From NCBI GenBank assembly GCA_910586805.1, contig CAJUJC010000018.1, positions 428-24,520 of the forward strand: a DNA stretch of 24,093 nt, read 5' to 3'. The translations under genes and the position numbers were made by a program. The DNA is from an uncultured Erysipelotrichales bacterium (GTDB lineage: Bacteria > Bacillota_I > Bacilli_A > Erysipelotrichales > Coprobacillaceae). Position 1 is the first letter of the stretch. Every line of letters begins with the position of its first letter. Positions 6,164 through 13,929 of this stretch are shown here, one piece after another. The notes under the pieces are model-generated. The model was not told the origin of the DNA. It did no database searches and saw only the letters and a list, made by a program, of their open reading frames with translations.

Positions 6164-8580
6164 ATGACAAATCAATATATAGAAATACATCATGCATATC
6201 ATGGAAATTTAAAAAATATATCACTATGTATTCCAAGAAATCAAATCACTGTACTCACAGGAGCTTCTGGTTCAGGAAAATCAACACTTGCTATAGATGT
6301 TTTATATCAGGAGTGTCAAAGACAATATTTAGAAGCTATGGCATATCAAGGAATTAATAAACCTCTTGTTGAAGATGTTTTATATACGTCTCCTGCAATA
6401 CAAATAACTCCTTATGCTTATGCTAATAATCCTCGTTCAACAGTTGGAACTATTAGTGATGTTTATACAGATTTACGAATGATTTATGAAAAAATAGGGG
6501 AAAGAGAATGTCCTTTTTGTCATAAAACAATTCGTTTTATTGATTGTTTAGAAACAGTTGAGAAAGAAAATAATCAATTTATTGTTTATAATGATTGTCC
6601 CCATTGTCAAAAGCGTATGCATGCATATACACGAAGTCATTTTTCTTTTAATACCAAAGAAGGAGCTTGTCCAACTTATCATGGTTTAGGACAAATATTA
6701 AGTATAAAAGATAATATTATTGATGAAAATCTTTCTTTTGAAGAAGGGGCAATACTTTTTCTCAGGCACAATATAAAGATTATCAACTTCAGTCTCTTTA
6801 TCATGTATTTGATTTCTTTGGTATTGATTATCATGAAAATACCAAAATTAAAGATTATACACCTTTACAAAAAGCTATCCTGTTATATGGAGTAAAAAGT
6901 ATTTATAATCATCAAAAGTTACCTAAAACTGTTAAAGATGGATTATTTGAAGGCGTACACACTTATTTAATGAATAAAGTTTCTAAAAATAAGGAAATAC
7001 CTAAACAATTTATCGAATATTTTGAAATGAAAATATGTCCTAATTGTCATGGAGAACGTTTAAATCAACATATGAGACAAGTGAAAGTTATGAAAAAAAG
7101 ACTTCCTGAACTTTATACATATTCATTAGAACAGCTTTATGAATGGATTTGTTCTATTGATATAAAACACAGTGCGATAGATCATTATATATTAGACATC
7201 AAAACAAAATTAAAAAGATATATTCATATTGGATTAGGTTATTTGACTTTAGATAGACAAGTTTCAACCTTATCGGGTGGAGAAACACAAAGAATGAAGT
7301 TAGCTTCTGTTTTTCAATCTACAGTAACCAATATTATTTATATTTTAGATGAGCCGACAATTGGATTACATCCTCACGATACACAAGGTATCATTGATAC
7401 AATCATGTACCTTAAACAACTTGGAAATACTATTGTTATTATTGAGCATGATGAAAAGATGATAAAAATGGCTGATTATATTATTGATATTGGTTTAGAT
7501 GCTGGTAAAAAAGGTGGAAGTATTGTTTATATGGGAGATTATAAACATTTGTTGGAAAATAAAAATTCTTATACTGCAAAGTATTTAAGTCAGGAGAGTT
7601 TTATAAAAAAAGATACTCGTCCACATTGCGGTTACATTCATATTTCACAAGTTTCTTGTTTTAATATCCATAATTTAAATATCTCTATTCCTAAAGGTGT
7701 TTTTACTTGTGTGACAGGGGTTTTTGGATTTGGAAAGTCAACATTATGTTTAGAAGTTTTAGCAAAACAAAAACATGCTAAGATTCAAGGATTAGAAACA
7801 ATTGATGAAATCATTACCATTCAACAAAATCCAATTTCAAGAATGAAGAAATCTAATGTTGCAACTTATTCAGGATTATATCAATACATATGTCAAATTT
7901 ATGCTTCATTAGATGAAGCTAAGAAAAATGATTTGTCATTAACACATTTTTCTTTTAACAGTCCAGGTGGTCGTTGTGAACATTGTCAGGGATTAGGTTA
8001 TGTTACAAATCAATTATTATTTTTTGAAGATACAGAGGTTGAATGTCCAATATGCCATGGTCAACAGTTTCATGATGATGTTTTATCTGTGAAATGGAAT
8101 GATTATTCTATTCATGATCTTTTACAATTGTCTATTGATGAAACCATAGAATTATTTAAGAAATATAAAAAAATATTTTCAATTCTTTCTTTATTACAAG
8201 ATGTTGGGCTTGGTTATTTACAACTTGGACAATCACTTACAACTTTATCAAATGGTGAAGGTCAACGTTTAAAATTGGCAAGAGATTTGATTTCAACTCA
8301 TGGTCAATCATGTCTTTATATTATTGATGAACCAACAACAGATTTACATTTTAAAGATATTGAACATTTTATTGTTTTACTTAATCGTATGGTAGATGAT
8401 GGACATACTGTTATTGTTATTGAGCATAATATACAATTGATAAAACAGGCAGATTGGATTATTGATATGGGACCCTTGGGTGGTGATAAAGGTGGTCAGA
8501 TTATTGCTGAAGGGACACCTTTACAAATTCAAAACAATTTACATTCATTAACTGGAAAGTATTTAAAAAATCCTCATTAG
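6164..8580 (+). pseudogene. UvrA-like ABC ATPase (UvrA2 type), interrupted by a frameshift
   Basis: Two frames (6164-6895 and an open frame from 6760 to 8580) join into one ~805-aa UvrA-like protein. In reconstructed numbering: Walker A GASGSGKS 33-40; CPFC 116-119 and CPHC 145-148; FSFN 160-163; CPNC 292-295; signature LSGGETQR 370-377; Walker B with DEPT 396-399. The second cassette has GVFGFGKS 519-526, CEHC 605-608, CPIC 628-631, LSNGEGQR 695-702 and DEPTTDLH 722-729. Only about 70 residues separate RSTVG from FSFN, so the UvrB-binding insertion is absent. This is typical of UvrA2/drug-resistance-type paralogues rather than repair UvrA. The second cassette deviates from consensus (LSNGEGQR for LSGGEAQR, Phe in the P-loop). 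The frameshift may be a real lesion, a recoding site or a sequence error. A downstream ATG at 6970 would give a 536-aa fragment. Confidence 0.85.
6752..6765 (+). other. Frameshift site in the UvrA-like gene (T5 run)
   Basis: The upstream frame reads through E-E-G-A-I-L-F, ending at 6760, then diverges into a hydrophobic tail that stops at 6895. Re-reading base 6760 (a -1 shift), or one additional T in the T5 run 6756-6760, continues directly into SQAQYKDYQLQSLYHVFDFF and the rest of the protein. There is no stop between 6760 and 8580 in that frame. Confidence 0.85.
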
Positions 8581-8590
8581 AGGATTTTTT
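8565..8590. terminator. Bidirectional terminator shared by two convergent genes
   Basis: AAAAAATCCTC (8565-8575) and GAGGATTTTTT (8580-8590) form a perfect 11-bp stem with an ATTA loop. The loop and the adjoining base hold both stop codons: TAG 8578-8580 on plus and TAA 8579-8577 on minus. It can end transcription in both directions. Confidence 0.9.
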
Positions 8591-9338
8591 CATGTTTTAA
8601 AGCTTTGATAATACCATCTTTATCTACATCATCAGTTATGTAGGTTGCTTTTTCTTTTAAAATCTCAACAGCGTTTCCCATTGCTATTTTATGGTGAACT
8701 TCTCTAAACATAGCTTGATCATTATATCCATCACCAAATGCATAAGCATTATCTTTTGAAATATGAAAATATTTTAATAAATAAGCAATCGCATCTCCTT
8801 TATCAAAACTTAAAGTTGAACAATCAGCATGACCAATTCCACCATGATCATTAATGATAAGTTTATTTTTAAATGATGTTATCATTTTATCACGATGTTC
8901 TATATTCTTATAAAAAATATCAAAGGTATAAAATGGAAGGTTGTAATCAAAAGATATATGTTCTTTTCCATAGTCTTTATATAGGCCTTTTATTTCCTTT
9001 TCATTTAAATGGTATGGAACAGAAACATGATCTGATACCAATAATGCTCCACAATGAAGTGAAGTAAATTCTTGAAGATAATGATTTAATGTATCCTCAT
9101 CAAAAGCTTCTCCATGTAATTTTTCATTATTATAAATAATGTATCTTCCATTACAAGTGACAAAACCACTTACTAAATCTTTAAATAATTCTTTAGCATA
9201 ATAGGGAGCACGTCCAGTACATATAAAAGTTAAATATCCCTTCTTTTTTAAGAGTTGTAATGCCATTATATTATTTGGAGGAATATCGCCATGTATTGCA
9301 AGTGTTCCATCAATATCAAAAAAGAAAATTTTATTCAT
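8577..9338 (-). CDS. HAD superfamily (Cof-type) sugar/nucleotide phosphatase
   Basis: On the minus strand AGAGGTGG lies 8 nt before ATG 9338 (an ATG at 9341 and a GTG at 9347 are alternatives), giving 253 aa. All HAD motifs are present: nucleophile block DIDGTL (Asp8, Asp10), FICTGR with the motif II Thr, Lys in DKGDAIAYL and the metal-binding GDGYNDQAM, followed by KIAMGNA. A long type-IIB cap lies between motifs II and III. This is the layout of the Cof/YidA-like subfamily, which dephosphorylates sugar phosphates, flavin or pyridoxal phosphates with Mg2+. The substrate cannot be told. The last bases overlap the UvrA-like gene by 4 nt in a shared terminator. It has its own promoter at 9359-9387. 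Confidence 0.9.
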   Translation of the reverse strand: MNKIFFFDIDGTLAIHGDIPPNNIMALQLLKKKGYLTFICTGRAPYYAKELFKDLVSGFVTCNGRYIIYNNEKLHGEAFDEDTLNHYLQEFTSLHCGALLVSDHVSVPYHLNEKEIKGLYKDYGKEHISFDYNLPFYTFDIFYKNIEHRDKMITSFKNKLIINDHGGIGHADCSTLSFDKGDAIAYLLKYFHISKDNAYAFGDGYNDQAMFREVHHKIAMGNAVEILKEKATYITDDVDKDGIIKALKHEKIL

Positions 9339-9358
9339 CATTCCCACCTCTTTCTCTT

Positions 9359-9387
9359 ATTATAATTTCATTTTTATAAATAATCAA
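9359..9387 (-). promoter_or_regulatory. Promoter of the HAD phosphatase gene
   Basis: On the minus strand TTGATT (9387-9382), a 17-nt spacer and a perfect TATAAT (9364-9359) precede AGAGGTGG and the start codon at 9338. Confidence 0.75.
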
Positions 9388-9406
9388 AGTTTTATTATAA
9401 AGAATA

Positions 9407-9415
9407 TGTTATAAT
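9407..9415 (+). promoter_or_regulatory. Extended -10 promoter (TGTTATAAT) of the DUF1848 operon
   Basis: TGTTATAAT lies at 9407-9415 and its last bases overlap an in-frame ATG at 9414, which therefore cannot be the true start. Transcription is predicted near 9422, at the ribosome binding site of ATG 9432, so the leader is about 10 nt. Confidence 0.6.
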
Positions 9416-9431
9416 GAACAAGGTGATGAAA

Positions 9432-10364
9432 ATGATTATTAATACAGGACAAAGAACAGATATACCTGCTTTTTATAGTGAGTGGTTTTATCGTCGTATA
9501 AAAGAAGGATTTGTTTATGTAAGAAATCCTTATTACCCATCAAAAGTCGCTTGTTTTCAGTTGAATCCTAAAGTTGTTGATTGTATATGTTTTTGTACAA
9601 AAAATCCAAAACCTATGTTATCAAGATTGGATGAATTAAAAGATTATAGACAATTTTGGCATATTACAATTACGCCTTATGATAGAGAAATTGAACCATA
9701 TGTTCCATTGGTTAAAAATGTTATTCAAAGTTTTCAACAATTATCTTTAAAAATTGGAAGTCATGCTGTTGTATGGAGATATGATCCTGTTTTTCTCAAC
9801 GATAAGTATACTTTAGACTATCATTTAAAAGCCTTTTATTATATTGCTAAAAACTTATCTGGTTATACACAGCAATGTATTATATCTTTTATAGACTTAT
9901 ATCAAAAAACAAAAAGAAATTTTCCTCATGTTCAAGAAGTTTCATTAGAAGATCAAAAAATATTTATAACAAAATGTGTTGATATAGCAAAATCCTTTGA
10001 TATTAAAGTTTATACATGTTTAGAAGATGAAGAACTTGCTAAGTATGGTGCTATAACAAAAGGGTGTATGACAAAAGAAGTGATAGAACAAGCATTGAAT
10101 ATTGAACTTGATGTCAAAGATAGTCATGTAAGAAAAGGATGTAGATGTTTGTTAGGAAATGATATAGGTATGTATAATACATGTTTACATGGTTGTTTAT
10201 ATTGTTATGCTAATGAAAATAAAGAACTTGTTAGAAAACAATATAATCTCCATGATCCACATTCACCACTTCTTATTGGGCATTTGAATGAAGAAGATGA
10301 ATTGTATAAGGTCAAACAAAAAAGTTTGATAGATTTGCAGATAAGTTTAGATATTGAGGTTTAA
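9432..10364 (+). CDS. DUF1848 family protein with C-terminal CxxxCxxC cluster
   Basis: ATG 9432 (MIINTGQRTDIPAFYSEWF) is chosen because AAGGTG (9420-9425) precedes it at 6 nt and family members begin this way. Upstream ATGs at 9414 and 9426 overlap the -10 box or the ribosome binding site. The 310-aa product has an N-terminal TDIPAFYSEWF/VRNPY block and a FCTKNPKPML strand, which resembles the TKNP strand of spore-photoproduct-lyase-type radical SAM enzymes. Near the C-terminus (about 240-265) lies KGCRCLLGNDIGMYNTC followed by HGCLYCYA. This is a CxxxCxxC motif as used for a radical-SAM [4Fe-4S] cluster, but at the wrong end of the protein. DUF1848 has no established function. It is first in a three-gene operon (gaps of 2 and 3 nt) with an MGMT-fold protein and a PHP phosphatase. 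Confidence 0.85.
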   Translation: MIINTGQRTDIPAFYSEWFYRRIKEGFVYVRNPYYPSKVACFQLNPKVVDCICFCTKNPKPMLSRLDELKDYRQFWHITITPYDREIEPYVPLVKNVIQSFQQLSLKIGSHAVVWRYDPVFLNDKYTLDYHLKAFYYIAKNLSGYTQQCIISFIDLYQKTKRNFPHVQEVSLEDQKIFITKCVDIAKSFDIKVYTCLEDEELAKYGAITKGCMTKEVIEQALNIELDVKDSHVRKGCRCLLGNDIGMYNTCLHGCLYCYANENKELVRKQYNLHDPHSPLLIGHLNEEDELYKVKQKSLIDLQISLDIEV

Positions 10365-10366
10365 AA

Positions 10367-10669
10367 ATGAATGAAGAATTGATTTATCAGGTTTTAGCAG
10401 TTGTTGATGAAATCCCTAAAGGATATGTTGCAAGTTATAAACAAATTGCTATTTTGATTGGAAGAGAAAAGAATGCAAGACTAGTAGGTAAGATTCTATC
10501 AACAGCAGATAGATTTGGAGATTATCCTTGTCATAGGGTTGTGAATAGTCAGGGACGACTTGTTCCTCATTGGTTTATTCAAAAGCAATTATTATTAGAA
10601 GAAGGTATTACTTTTAAAGAAAATGGTTATGTGGATATGAAAAGACATCAATGGAAAGTAGGAGGGTGA
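10367..10669 (+). CDS. Short MGMT-fold protein (DNA-binding domain only, Cys retained)
   Basis: The 100-aa protein begins at ATG 10367, 2 nt after the DUF1848 stop, with its ribosome binding site inside that gene's end. It consists only of the C-terminal domain of O6-alkylguanine alkyltransferases: VDEIPKGYVASYKQIA, the ARLVG helix with the arginine finger (Arg38) and YPCHRVV with Cys55. Alkyltransferase-like (ATL) proteins have the same length but carry Trp or Ala in place of this Cys. Here the cysteine is present, so it may be an active methyltransferase or a lesion-binding protein. The basic, Trp-containing tail (MKRHQWKVGG) is usual in such proteins. The third gene of the operon follows after 3 nt. 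Confidence 0.88.
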   Translation: MNEELIYQVLAVVDEIPKGYVASYKQIAILIGREKNARLVGKILSTADRFGDYPCHRVVNSQGRLVPHWFIQKQLLLEEGITFKENGYVDMKRHQWKVGG

Positions 10670-10672
10670 ATT

Positions 10673-11458
10673 ATGTTTGCAGATTATCATATGCATACAA
10701 ATTATAGTAATGATTCTACATATGAAATGGAAGATGCTATTTTAAAAGCTATTGAATTAGGCGTAGAAGAAATATGTTTTACAGAACATAGTGATTATGG
10801 TCCAATGGGTGATTATGTTGTTGATTATGAAGAGTATTATCAAGGTTATTTAAAGTTAAAAGAGAAATATAAAAATCAAATTCGTATACGATTTGGTTGT
10901 GAATTTGGTATACAAAAACATACTGTTGATTTATATAAAAAAGATTTTAAAAAATATCCTTTTGATTTTATTATTTTATCTAATCATCAAATTGATGATC
11001 AAGAATTTTGGACACAAGAATATCAAAAAACAAGAACACAGGATGAGTATAATTATGGATATTACAAAGCCATTTATGATATTATACAAGTCTATGATGA
11101 TTATAGCGTTTTGGGTCACTTGGATATGATTAAAAGATATGATCGTATAGGAAATTATCCTGATGAAAAAGTTAAAGATATTATAGAAAAGATTTTAAAA
11201 CATATCATTGCACATGATAAAGGGATTGAAATAAATACATCTTGTTTTAGATATGGTTTGGATGACTTAACACCATCAAGATATATTTTACAGATGTATA
11301 AGGATTTAGGTGGAAAGATGATTACTGTTGGTTCAGATACACATGAAGAAGGGCATGTTGCTTATAAAATTCAGTATGTCTATGATGTGTTAAAAGAAAT
11401 GGGATTTGAATATATTTGTACATTTGATCAAATGGAACCTATTTATCATCATTTATAA
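10673..11458 (+). CDS. PHP-domain histidinol-phosphatase family protein
   Basis: The 261-aa product starts at ATG 10673 behind AGGAGGG. The PHP metal ligands are visible: HMH at residues 6-8, FTEHSD with His39, CEFG with Glu77, SNH with His105, LGHLD, and GSDTHE near the C-terminus. These coordinate a trinuclear metal site that hydrolyses phosphate monoesters. The arrangement matches HisK-type histidinol-phosphatases (about 260 aa). No other histidine genes are nearby. The gene sits in an operon with DNA-damage-like proteins, so a substrate other than histidinol phosphate is possible. It is last in the operon, with a terminator 8 nt after its stop. Confidence 0.88.
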   Translation: MFADYHMHTNYSNDSTYEMEDAILKAIELGVEEICFTEHSDYGPMGDYVVDYEEYYQGYLKLKEKYKNQIRIRFGCEFGIQKHTVDLYKKDFKKYPFDFIILSNHQIDDQEFWTQEYQKTRTQDEYNYGYYKAIYDIIQVYDDYSVLGHLDMIKRYDRIGNYPDEKVKDIIEKILKHIIAHDKGIEINTSCFRYGLDDLTPSRYILQMYKDLGGKMITVGSDTHEEGHVAYKIQYVYDVLKEMGFEYICTFDQMEPIYHHL

Positions 11459-11465
11459 TGAAAAG

Positions 11466-11494
11466 AAAAATGACTGAGTTAATCAGCCATTTTT
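11466..11494. terminator. Bidirectional terminator between PHP gene and MATE gene
   Basis: AAAAATG-A-CTGA (11466-11477) pairs with TCAG-C-CATTTTT (11483-11494) around GTTAA, with one internal mismatch. A- and T-runs on the two sides suit both strands. The stop of the minus-strand MATE gene lies in the loop. Confidence 0.8.
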
Positions 11495-12825
11495 ATATTT
11501 TTGTATATTTTTTTATAAAGAATATAAGAAATAAAGCTCGCTATCAATTCAGATATAGGAAATGTAATCCAAACACCATTTAAATGAAATGAAGGTAATA
11601 AAATAAGAGACAAAGGGATAATTATGATGAATTGCCTTAATAAAGAAATGATTAAAGATTGTTTTCCATAGCCCAATGATTCAAAAATACCTGACATTAA
11701 AATACCAGGAATGGAGCATACAAAACCTAAAGATAAGATTTGTAATCCACTGTTTCCAATTGCTAACATTTGAGAGTTCGCTTTAAAGAAGGATAAAATA
11801 AGAGAAGGGAATATCATAAATAAAACTGTCCCTAAACATAAAATTGTACCTATACTTATCAAAGACGCCCATAATGTTTTATCCATTCTTTCTTTTTGTT
11901 TAGCACCATAATTATAACTCATAATAGGTCGCATACCTTGAACAATCCCATTGGCTGGCATATAGACAAATGATTGTAATTTAAAATAAATACCAAAGAA
12001 AGCAACAGCAGTTTGAGAAATGGATGCCAAAATACCATTTAACAAAGAAACTAATACTGAGGGTAAACACATCATTGTTGCTGAAGGAACAGCAATCGTA
12101 TATAGATTTTTAAATGCCTGAAAATCAAAATGATAGTTTTTAAATGATATATGAATATCATGACAATAATATTTATACATAATAATTGATAATAAACATG
12201 CGACTATTTGTCCAATGATTGTTGCAATAGCAGCTCCACTTACACCTAAAGCAGGTATTTTAAAATATCCAAAAATAAGTATAGGATCTAAAATAATATT
12301 GATAACTGCACCAACAATTTGCATGATCATAGGAATAAACATATTTCCTGTTGCTTGAAATATTTTTTCAATAGCAATATGAATAAAAGATCCAAATGTA
12401 AATGTCATCACAATAAATCCATATTGCCATGCATAATTGAAAACAGTTGTATTGCTTGTAAACAATGATATAAAAGGTTTTATAAAAAATAATCCTATAA
12501 TAACAAATATCAATGAATGTAGAAATGACATCATTAAGCCTTGAGTTGCATAATATGAAGCTTGTTTTTTATCATCAGCACCTAAATATCTTGCAATAAA
12601 AGCATTAATAGCAATACCAATTCCACAAGAAAATGCGAGTGATAAATTTTGTAAGGGATATATTAAAGAAACTGCAGTTAATGCGTTTTCTCCAAGTTGT
12701 GCTACAAAAATACTATCAACAACATTATACATAGCTTGTATTAACATTGATAACATGGGTGGTAGTGCCATTGTTAGTAAAAGAGGGAATACAGGTTTAT
12801 ATCCCATTGGGTTTTTTATATCCAT
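11479..12825 (-). CDS. MATE family efflux transporter
   Basis: ATG 12825 (MDIKNPMGYKPVFPLLLTMALP) lies 7 nt after AAAGGA on the minus strand; a TTG one codon earlier is less likely. The 448-aa product has about 12 hydrophobic segments in two similar halves. The first carries the typical PPMLSMLIQAMYNVVDSIFVAQLGENALTAVSL block, followed by GIGIAINAFIARYLGADD. The second half has QGMRPIMSYNYGAK and an IPGILMSGIFESLGYGK block. MATE proteins export cationic drugs, dyes or metabolites with Na+ or H+ antiport across the membrane. The substrate is unknown. Its 90-nt leader contains a hairpin followed by seven Us (12840-12895), suggesting controlled expression. It is divergently transcribed from an EamA permease. 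Confidence 0.93.
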   Translation of the reverse strand: MDIKNPMGYKPVFPLLLTMALPPMLSMLIQAMYNVVDSIFVAQLGENALTAVSLIYPLQNLSLAFSCGIGIAINAFIARYLGADDKKQASYYATQGLMMSFLHSLIFVIIGLFFIKPFISLFTSNTTVFNYAWQYGFIVMTFTFGSFIHIAIEKIFQATGNMFIPMIMQIVGAVINIILDPILIFGYFKIPALGVSGAAIATIIGQIVACLLSIIMYKYYCHDIHISFKNYHFDFQAFKNLYTIAVPSATMMCLPSVLVSLLNGILASISQTAVAFFGIYFKLQSFVYMPANGIVQGMRPIMSYNYGAKQKERMDKTLWASLISIGTILCLGTVLFMIFPSLILSFFKANSQMLAIGNSGLQILSLGFVCSIPGILMSGIFESLGYGKQSLIISLLRQFIIIIPLSLILLPSFHLNGVWITFPISELIASFISYILYKKIYKNIKMAD

Positions 12826-12839
12826 CAAATCATCCTTTC

Positions 12840-12895
12840 AAAAAAAGAAACTATCAATGTCTATTTGGAATCAAAAATAGAGAAAATGATAGTTT
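12840..12895 (-). promoter_or_regulatory. Leader hairpin plus U-tract upstream of the MATE gene (possible attenuator)
   Basis: On the minus strand the leader begins about 12915. AAACTATCA (12895-12887) pairs perfectly with TGATAGTTT (12856-12848), and an inner stem CTATTT/AAATAG (12880-12875 with 12866-12861) can form. The 3' arm is followed by C and seven Ts (12847-12840), then AAAGGA of the MATE gene. This is the shape of an intrinsic terminator between promoter and ribosome binding site. I cannot match it to a known riboswitch class. Confidence 0.6.
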
Positions 12896-12921
12896 GTGTT
12901 TTATATTTTTATGTCTTGTTT

Positions 12922-12950
12922 ATTTTATAGAATATTTAAGAGTGTGTCAA
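12922..12950 (-). promoter_or_regulatory. Promoter of the MATE gene
   Basis: On the minus strand a perfect TTGACA (12950-12945), a 17-nt spacer and TAAAAT (12927-12922) predict a start near 12915. Confidence 0.8.
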
Positions 12951-12958
12951 TCAATATT

Positions 12959-12988
12959 TTGGACAAATCAGAAGAATTAGTGTATATT
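12959..12988 (+). promoter_or_regulatory. Promoter of the EamA permease gene
   Basis: TTGGAC (12959-12964), an 18-nt spacer and TATATT (12983-12988) lie just upstream of GGAG (12998-13001) and ATG 13010. This promoter starts 9 nt from the -35 box of the opposing MATE promoter, so the two may interfere or share an operator. Confidence 0.65.
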
Positions 12989-13009
12989 ATTGAAAATGGA
13001 GTTGATACA

Positions 13010-13867
13010 ATGAAGAAGAATATGGGAATTTACATGATTGTTTTATCAGCATTATGTTTTGCATTAATGAATATGTTTGTAAAGTTATCTGGAGATATTC
13101 CTTCTATACAAAAAAGTTTTTTTAGAAATTTAATTGCAGCACTTATTGCATTTTCATTTTTATTAAAAAGTGGATATGGATTTAAAATAAGAAAAGAAAA
13201 TATAACATTACTTTTAGGAAGAAGTCTTTGTGGGACAATTGGAATTATTGCTAATTTTTATGCTGTTGATCATCTATTATTGGCAGATGCTTCAATTATT
13301 CAAAAGTTATCACCATTTTTCGTAATTATTTTTTCTTACTTCTTATTAAAAGAAAAGGTTCATTTGGTGCAAGTTATATCAATTGTTATTGCTTTTATTG
13401 GAGCGATGTTTGTTGTTAAACCAACTTTTGCAAGTTCTACTTTTATGCCAAGCGTGATTGCAATGATTGGAGCAATGGGTTCTGGAATGGCTTATACATT
13501 GGTAAGAATGTTATCACAAAAGGGAGTCAAAGGGCCACAAATTGTCTTTTATTTTTCAATGTTTTCATGTTTGTGTGTGATTCCATATCTTATTCTTGAT
13601 TTTCATTTTATGACCTTACAACAAGTTGTACTCTTATTGTTAGCAGGTGTTTGTGCAGCAGGAGGTCAGTTTGCAGTTACAGCTGCTTATTCATATGCAG
13701 CTGGAAAAGATATATCTTTATTTGATTATTCACAAGTTGTTTTTGCAGCAGTTTTAGGATTTATTGTTTTTGATCAAATTCCTGATTTGTATAGTTGGAT
13801 AGGATATGGATTGATATTTATAATGACTTTTTATATGTTTTTTAAACAAAAGAAAATGATGTCTTGA
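13010..13867 (+). CDS. EamA/DMT family permease
   Basis: ATG 13010 (MKKNMGIYMIVLSALCFALMNMFVKLSG) is placed 8 nt after GGAG; a longer open frame to 12896 runs back through the promoter and is not credible. The 285-aa product has ten hydrophobic segments arranged as two EamA repeats. The first ends in LSPFFVIIFSYFLLKEKVHLVQVISIVIAFIGAMFVVKP. The second ends with SYAAGKDISLFDYSQVVFAAVLGFIVFDQIPDLYSWIGYGLI. These are the standard signatures of drug/metabolite transporters that export amino acids, purines or other metabolites. The substrate is unknown. The gene is divergent from the MATE exporter and has no visible terminator before the next promoter, which overlaps its stop. Confidence 0.92.
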   Translation: MKKNMGIYMIVLSALCFALMNMFVKLSGDIPSIQKSFFRNLIAALIAFSFLLKSGYGFKIRKENITLLLGRSLCGTIGIIANFYAVDHLLLADASIIQKLSPFFVIIFSYFLLKEKVHLVQVISIVIAFIGAMFVVKPTFASSTFMPSVIAMIGAMGSGMAYTLVRMLSQKGVKGPQIVFYFSMFSCLCVIPYLILDFHFMTLQQVVLLLLAGVCAAGGQFAVTAAYSYAAGKDISLFDYSQVVFAAVLGFIVFDQIPDLYSWIGYGLIFIMTFYMFFKQKKMMS

Positions 13868-13891
13868 TATTTTATAATATTAAGGTATGAT
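13864..13891 (+). promoter_or_regulatory. Promoter of the prepilin peptidase gene
   Basis: TTGATA (13864-13869) overlaps the stop of the EamA gene; a 16-nt spacer and TATGAT (13886-13891) follow. AAGGAG (13917-13922) serves the next start. Confidence 0.6.
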
Positions 13892-13929
13892 AGAGATAGG
13901 GCAACAAATAAATCATAAGGAGATTAATG

